A DNA stretch of 64,000 bases. It comes from Paralithodes platypus (Eukaryota > Arthropoda > Malacostraca > Decapoda > Lithodidae). The stretch lies in the NCBI GenBank assembly GCA_032716605.1, contig CM064509.1:33709423-33773422 (forward strand), in the 5' to 3' direction. Of the stretch, positions 58,791 through 64,000 are shown piece after piece. The notes below the pieces were generated by a model, which saw only the letters and a program-made list of their open reading frames with translations, made no database searches and was not told the origin of the DNA. The translations under genes were made by a program, and so were the position numbers. How positions within the stretch are numbered: position 1 is the first letter of the stretch; each line of letters opens with the position of its first letter.

Positions 58791-58900
58791 GACGATTTTT
58801 TTATGTTATAATGTATTTCTGTGTGTTAATATCTCACCCATGTTTCTCCATCCATGTGGTGTCCCTCCTTTTATCCCCTGTATTAACATTTTACTTGTTC

Positions 58901-59000
58901 NNNNNNNNNNNNNNNNNNNNNNNNNNNNNNNNNNNNNNNNNNNNNNNNNNNNNNNNNNNNNNNNNNNNNNNNNNNNNNNNNNNNNNNNNNNNNNNNNNNN
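58901..59000. other. assembly gap, 100 N
   Basis: Exactly 100 N, a conventional size for a scaffold gap of unknown length. Confidence 1.
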
Positions 59001-59198
59001 TTACTAACCCATCTGTCCTCTACTAACTTCCTAATCCTGCCACGGACATTAGTTCCAGGGCAGTAATTCCCTTTCCAATGTTCCCTTACCCACTCTAAAC
59101 CACTGTTTGGACACTTGATCCTCAGTGTTTTGGAGGACAAGCAACCTAGAAGGGTCACTAGACCTGTTGTTGCTTGATTTCCTTTGTACTCCTTTGTA
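59001..59198 (+). mobile_element. LINE-K 3' UTR (right copy)
   Basis: Begins inside the 3' UTR of the plus-strand LINE-K insertion (compare 53744-53945) and ends with a clean tandem CCTTTGTACTCCTTTGTA before CTATGT. Confidence 0.9.
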
Positions 59199-60656
59199 CT
59201 ATGTCGTTGATGTAAATTAGAAAGAGAATTGGTCCTAGTACCGATCCTTGGGGTACCCCGCTACTTACATTGGTCCATTTAGATGCCTTACCGTTTATGA
59301 CTACTCTTTGCTTTCTGTCGCTGAGCCAATTTTCTATCCATTTCAACACACCGTCTTGTATTCCATGCGCTTTTAGTTTTAGCAGTAAACGTTTGTGGGG
59401 AACTTTGTCAAAGGCCTTTTGAAAATCAAGGTATATAATATCTACAGCTTAACTCTCATCGTAGAGGTTGAGGATATCGTGGAAGAAGTCTAAGAGGTTT
59501 GTTAAACAGGAACGTTTTTTAGGAAAGCCGTGTTGAGTATCTTTAAGTAAGTTATTTGCCTCTAAGTGATTTACGAGTCTGTCTCTTATGACCGTTTCTA
59601 GCATTTTACATACAATTGAGGTTAAGCTAATTGAAGGGGTAGGGATTTGCTGCCTTTTTTAATATCGGTGTTACGTTGGCTAGCTTCCACTGATCAGGCA
59701 TAGTCCCAGACTGCAAGGATTCATTGAATAGCAATGTCAGTGGTTTGGAGAGCTCATCCTTAGCTTCCTTTAGAACTCTAGGCGAGATTGTGCAGGTCCA
59801 GGCGTTTTATTTACCTTGAGTTTATCTAAACAATTCAATACTTCTCTCTCTGTAACGGTGATATTGCTTAGAACATCTGAATTATCAATCTGAATCGGCG
59901 ATGGTGTAGGGATATCACTGAGGTCTTCGGTTGTAAAAACTGATGCAAAGAAGGTATTGAGGGCATTGAACTTCGTCTTTGGTGTATTCTCCATTTTCAT
60001 CGACTAACGGTCCAACAGTTGAAGTAACTACTTTTTTCTTTCTGATATAACTATAGAATTCTTTCGGGTTTGTTTTACTTTGATTCGCAACATGTAACTC
60101 CAGGGTCTTTTTACTTTGCTTAATTAACTTTTTGGCTTTGCGTCGTAGCTCTACAAATGTCACCCGTTCTTCGTCATTTTGTGAGGATTTTAATCTATCA
60201 TTAGCAAATTGTTTAGCAAGCAGACAGTCTGAAATATCTTATTCCACCATTTGGGCTTATCATTATGGCCAGGACGCCGTATTTTCGATGGTATGCAGTC
60301 TTGCACTGCCTTAAGGTAAGTGGTTGTGAAACACTCCCAAGATGTATTTATGTCGTTATTGTTAGTTAGAAAGCTCCAGTCAGTTTCTTTAAGCTTTGAT
60401 TTAAGTTTATGAAAATTTGCTTTCTTGAAATTAGGGACTTTCTCAATGCTGCTATTTGATTTGTTACTAGTAAACTCTAAAGTGAAAGTTATCGTACGAT
60501 GGTCGCTGTTACTGAATTCATCACCAACATTCAAATTCTCTATTAATTCTTCTTTTGTTGCGAGTACAAGGTCAAGCACATTATTACCACGGGTCGGAGA
60601 TTGTACAAATTGAAAAAGTGAACTCTCTTGCAAGTTAGCATAGAGGTCGTGTCCAG
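59199..60656 (-). mobile_element. LINE-K host copy 5' part (right copy)
   Basis: Same endonuclease C-terminus, linker and RT N-terminal half as 53946-55431. The 147-codon frame at 60190-60633 preserves SDHRTITF and the KIRRPGHNDKPKWWNK linker uninterrupted; RT motifs [14 protein letters not shown] and YINDI lie at ~59280-59205. Confidence 0.9.
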
Positions 60657-61004
60657 AGTGTGTGTATGAGACATCAGTGAGGAAGTAAACAATTGGATAA
60701 AATGTTGGCTAATAGTCAGACAGCAACTATTTGTGATCATTGTTGATTCTCTGGAATGGTCTCCTGCCACAACGGGAGTTTCACAAGGCTTTTTCCATGG
60801 CCCACTGCTGTTTATCATGTACGTCAATAACATCAATGTTGTCATGTCGATTATGCCAAGTTTGTAGACATTAAACATGGAGTGAATGTGAAAACCCCCA
60901 ATGGTTAGGCGGGGAAGAGAGGGAGTTAGATAGGGCAGAAATAGGGGATGACACTAAGTCTTACAGTATATTGGTAGGAGAGAGGTAAAGTGGAGTCTCT
61001 CTCG

Positions 61005-61056
<52 letters not shown>

Positions 61057-61069
61057 CTCTGTGTGTGTT

Positions 61070-61106
<37 letters not shown>

Positions 61107-61345
61107 ATGAATACAACACGTAACCATGGCTGGAACTTAGAATTAAAAAGGTTCACCACTAGTATCTGTGGACACTTTTTCATATATAAGATCTGTTCTA
61201 CCTGGAACAAACTTACCACTGAAGTTGTAAACAGTTATTCAGTAGAGTAGTTTAATAAGAGAGTAGATAGTGTTTTGCACACGCTGTAATGAGTGTAGTG
61301 CACTAAACAGTCTCTCTCCTTTCACTTCGAGTATCTCCTCGGAAT
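60657..61345 (+). mobile_element. LINE-E right part (right copy)
   Basis: AGTGTGT junction at 60657-60663, RT block with TGVSQGFFHGPLLFIMYVN, then CT/CA arrays and the C-terminal block, as at 55432-56110. Confidence 0.8.
61003..61102. repeat. (CT)n and (CA)n inside LINE-E (right copy)
   Basis: CT to ~61051 and CA 61075-61102; array lengths differ from the left copy. Confidence 0.9.
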
Positions 61346-61377
61346 GGTCTCTGAGATACTAACTATTCCTTGTAGCC

Positions 61378-61537
<160 letters not shown>

Positions 61538-61832
61538 GCCTCACACTCTCCCCATCCGCTATTCTAATCCTGATCGCTCTCTGTATTCCAGCCTCAGCTA
61601 ACCCCTTCACTCCCTAAAACTATTTTACTTTTACTGCTGTCGCTTACACGAGCGGGTGGTATATGGACGTCAGGCTCACTCTCATTGTTGTAGACTGCGA
61701 CACATACACTACCAAATTTACTTCGAATCCTATGGTGAGTTTTTAATGTTTATGTTAAGTTTGATACAATAACACCATGATATTTATATTAGAATAAAAC
61801 TCTCATTACTTTTGGAGTAAATGGGCTACTTT

Positions 61833-62185
61833 TCTACCGCTATTACAATAATCAGTGTTCCTCAGATCTCTCTCAGTGTATTCCACCCACTCTTCGTAGA
61901 GCACGTAGCACCCGTCTTGCAACACAATCCCACCCCTATTCTGTGCAACTCTACAACCCAAGAGTTAAACTTTATTCTCAATCTTTCTTCTATTCAATAG
62001 CTGAGCTCTGGAACTCTCTCCCAGAATCAGTCTTTCCCTCTTCCTATGACTTACATTGCTTCAAAATTCGTGTGTCCAAACATTTTGGCTCGAACATCCC
62101 TTGATGTTAGCCCTGTCTTTCTTTCAACTCTGGGGGAGGCACTCACTACAAGCAATTCTGCCTTTTGTCTCCCTCACTCACATAG
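61833..62185 (+). mobile_element. LINE-J 3' fragment (right copy)
   Basis: Cleaner version of 56595-56990, with the uninterrupted TGTCCAAACATTTTGGCTCG 3' UTR. Confidence 0.85.
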
Positions 62186-62719
62186 AACAAAAAGACTTAT
62201 AGATATTAGCTGTTTGAAGGTCATTTTAGGTTAGCATAAATATGTATTCTAAACAATATGTTACTCGATTTTCAAGAATCAGCATTTTACATTATGGCCG
62301 GTAAATATTACGATCTTTGTAATTTTGTTGGTACTGTAATTCCTGTCATCAGTTAGATAACAGGTATGCTATGATAGAGGTGTGACACTAGTATAAACAT
62401 TTACTGAAGATGTTTCTGTATTAATATATCCTCTGATAATGTAAAGGTGGGGGAATGCTACTAGCTTACACTCGTATTGAATTGATAACACGTTTCATTA
62501 ATTCAGCGAGGTAAAATAAATTATGTAGAATTAATAAAATATTGCCTGCATTCAGTGAGGTAAAAGAAATGATACAGAACTGGTAAAGTATTTCATGCAT
62601 TCAATGAGGCAGAAGAAACGATATAAATTTGTTAAAGTATTTCATATATTCAATGGGGGTAAACAAAATGGAATTGTTGTTCAGTTGTACCAGACATAGG
62701 CGGTAGAATATACAATAAC
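62186..62719. other. AT-rich unassigned DNA (right copy)
   Basis: No feature recognised; equivalent to 56991-57593. Confidence 0.35.
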
Positions 62720-63040
62720 TTAAGGGGAGGCTTGGTTTTTGCTCCCTAGACCTCCATCAAGCTTAAAAAACTACCCCCAAGACCCCACTTCGAAATAAAT
62801 GTGTACAGTTTTAAGTAGAAATATGTCCCCCAGCCAAAGGCCGGTTTCTCCAAAATTGCAGGCTCGCTTTCGCTCGCCCGGAAAAAAATTACACCTAAAT
62901 GCCACGAAAGGTCTTAAAATATACATCGAAATGGGGCGAAAGTCTTAAAATCGCCAAGCTAATGGGGCGAGCGTCATATAATTTAAAAACATAATGGGGC
63001 TAAACATGAGGAAGAAAGGGTCCGGAAAAAAAAAAAAAAT
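62720..63040 (+). mobile_element. TTAA-A MITE, right end replaced (right copy)
   Basis: TTAAGGGGAGGCTTGG start, CGGCCGG-type hairpin and GCTCGCTTTCGCTCGCC block, three ~31-bp units, then CCGGAAAAAAAAAAAAA instead of the usual TIR. Confidence 0.8.
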
Positions 63041-63445
63041 CTCCTCCCGGACAGTTTCATGGGAGGCGGGGATCATGTTTACCGAAGTCCTGGCACCGCA
63101 CTTCCACACTTATTCCTACTTCATGGCTTTGTTTTTTTTTTTTTTTTTTTTTTTTGGTCTTTATTGGGAAAGTGTTGTGAATGTTTTCCTTTACTACCTC
63201 GATACTTTTTTTGTTCAATCGTTTTCTTTTACGTTTTCGATAACTCAACTATTTCCTTTCCTTATTTTGGTTGGGAATTTTTTCATTTTTACTTCCTCAA
63301 TACTTGTTTTGTTTTTCGACCGTTTTCTTTGATGCTTTCGATAACTCACTCACATGCTGTTTACGTATTTCCTGTCATTTTGGGTATATACAGTACATGG
63401 ATATTTCTGTTCATTATATATTTGCCTTGTTATATTCGGCTGTCA
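63041..63445. other. spacer between inverted TTAA-A elements (right copy)
   Basis: T-rich DNA (poly(T) at 63131-63155) with two similar TTTTCGATAACTCA motifs at ~63233 and ~63337. No gene recognised. Confidence 0.5.
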
Positions 63446-63781
63446 TTAAGGGGAGATATCCACTTGAGGGATTTTTTTCTTGACTCCTTTCTCCCTCATG
63501 TTTAGCCCCATTGATTTTCTAATTTTAAGACGTTCGCCCCATTATTTTGACGATTTTAAGAACCTTCGACCCATTTCTGTCAATTTTAAGACCTTTCGTG
63601 CCATTTAGGTGTCGATTTTATCCTGGCGAACGATAGCGAGCCTGTAATTTAAGAGGAACCGGCCTTCGGCCGGGACCTTTTTCTTCCGAAAAATGTACAA
63701 ATTTATCTTGAAAGGGACTCAAGGGGATGTAATTTTAAGCTTGATGGAGGTCTAGGGAACAAACTAAATACATCCCCTTAA
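63446..63781 (-). mobile_element. TTAA-A MITE, minus orientation (right copy)
   Basis: Complete, TTAA at both ends, with the CCGGCCTTCGGCCGG hairpin perfect and the ~31-bp units well preserved. Forms an inverted pair with 62720-63040. Confidence 0.85.
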
Positions 63782-63885
63782 GACGCATTTTTTTTTTATA
63801 ATGTATTTCTGTGTTAATATCTCACCCATTGTTTCTCCATCCATGTGTGTCCCTCCTTTTATCCCTGTATTAACATTACTTGTTC

Positions 63886-64000
63886 ACCCATATTTCCCTA
63901 CCCTTTGAAATATATTATCCCTTCCATAATCTAAACTCCCTGTGAATATATTTATCTTAAAATTATCCTCGAAAGTCTGCAATAACTAAATTAATTGTCT
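63886..64000. other. unique AT-rich DNA after the duplicated block
   Basis: No feature recognised. Confidence 0.4.

Overview
This window looks like gene-poor, repeat-saturated DNA from an animal nuclear genome, most likely an arthropod. The extreme density of (CT)n, (AT)n and (GT)n microsatellites together with CR1/jockey/RTE-type LINEs resembles decapod crustacean genomes, but that attribution is inference. I found no convincing host protein-coding gene, no intact tRNA or rRNA gene and nothing prokaryotic. The long open frames are translations of tandem repeats or remnants of retrotransposons.

Three kinds of material account for most of the explained sequence. (1) Short non-autonomous elements bounded by TTAA: family A (~330-400 bp, ends GGGGA...TCCCC, about 23 copies or pieces), family B (~200-215 bp, ends CCCTTT...AAAGGG, three subgroups) and family C (~360-400 bp, nearly palindromic). 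A and C share a hairpin-rich core. (2) Non-LTR retrotransposons: LINE-J (jockey-like; longest copy 846-3330 on the minus strand), LINE-K (CR1-like; 4029-4662 and 49551-55431), LINE-E (host of LINE-K at 49-56 kb), RTE-like 3' ends (9.3, 11.6, 12.6 and 24.3 kb), and SINE-like retroposons (8.1, 15.7, 16.1 and 33.4 kb). (3) Tandem repeats: minisatellites of 32, 24, 37, 54 and 22/20/19 bp and dozens of microsatellites.

Layout. 0-5 kb: A, LINE-J, LINE-K tail, 32-bp minisatellite. 5-20 kb: A, B and C elements, SINE-like repeats, pyrimidine-rich tracts. 20-28 kb: trinucleotide and dinucleotide arrays, a 72-bp-arm hairpin, 24-bp and 37-bp minisatellites. 28-43 kb: dense nest of A, B and C elements, a tRNA-type SINE and a 24-bp pyrimidine minisatellite. 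43-46 kb: LINE-J and LINE-E fragments. 46.5-49.1 kb: 2.5-kb homopyrimidine minisatellite. 49-56 kb: three-layer LINE nest. 53.7-58.9 kb and 59.0-63.9 kb: the same ~5-kb sequence twice in direct order on either side of a 100-N gap, most simply two contig ends that overlap but were not merged.

The nested insertions are the most informative part. Each young insertion preserves the target site of an older one, so target duplications (TTAA for family A, CTATGT and AGTGTGT for the two LINE-K events, TA for another MITE) and the relative order of activity can be read directly.
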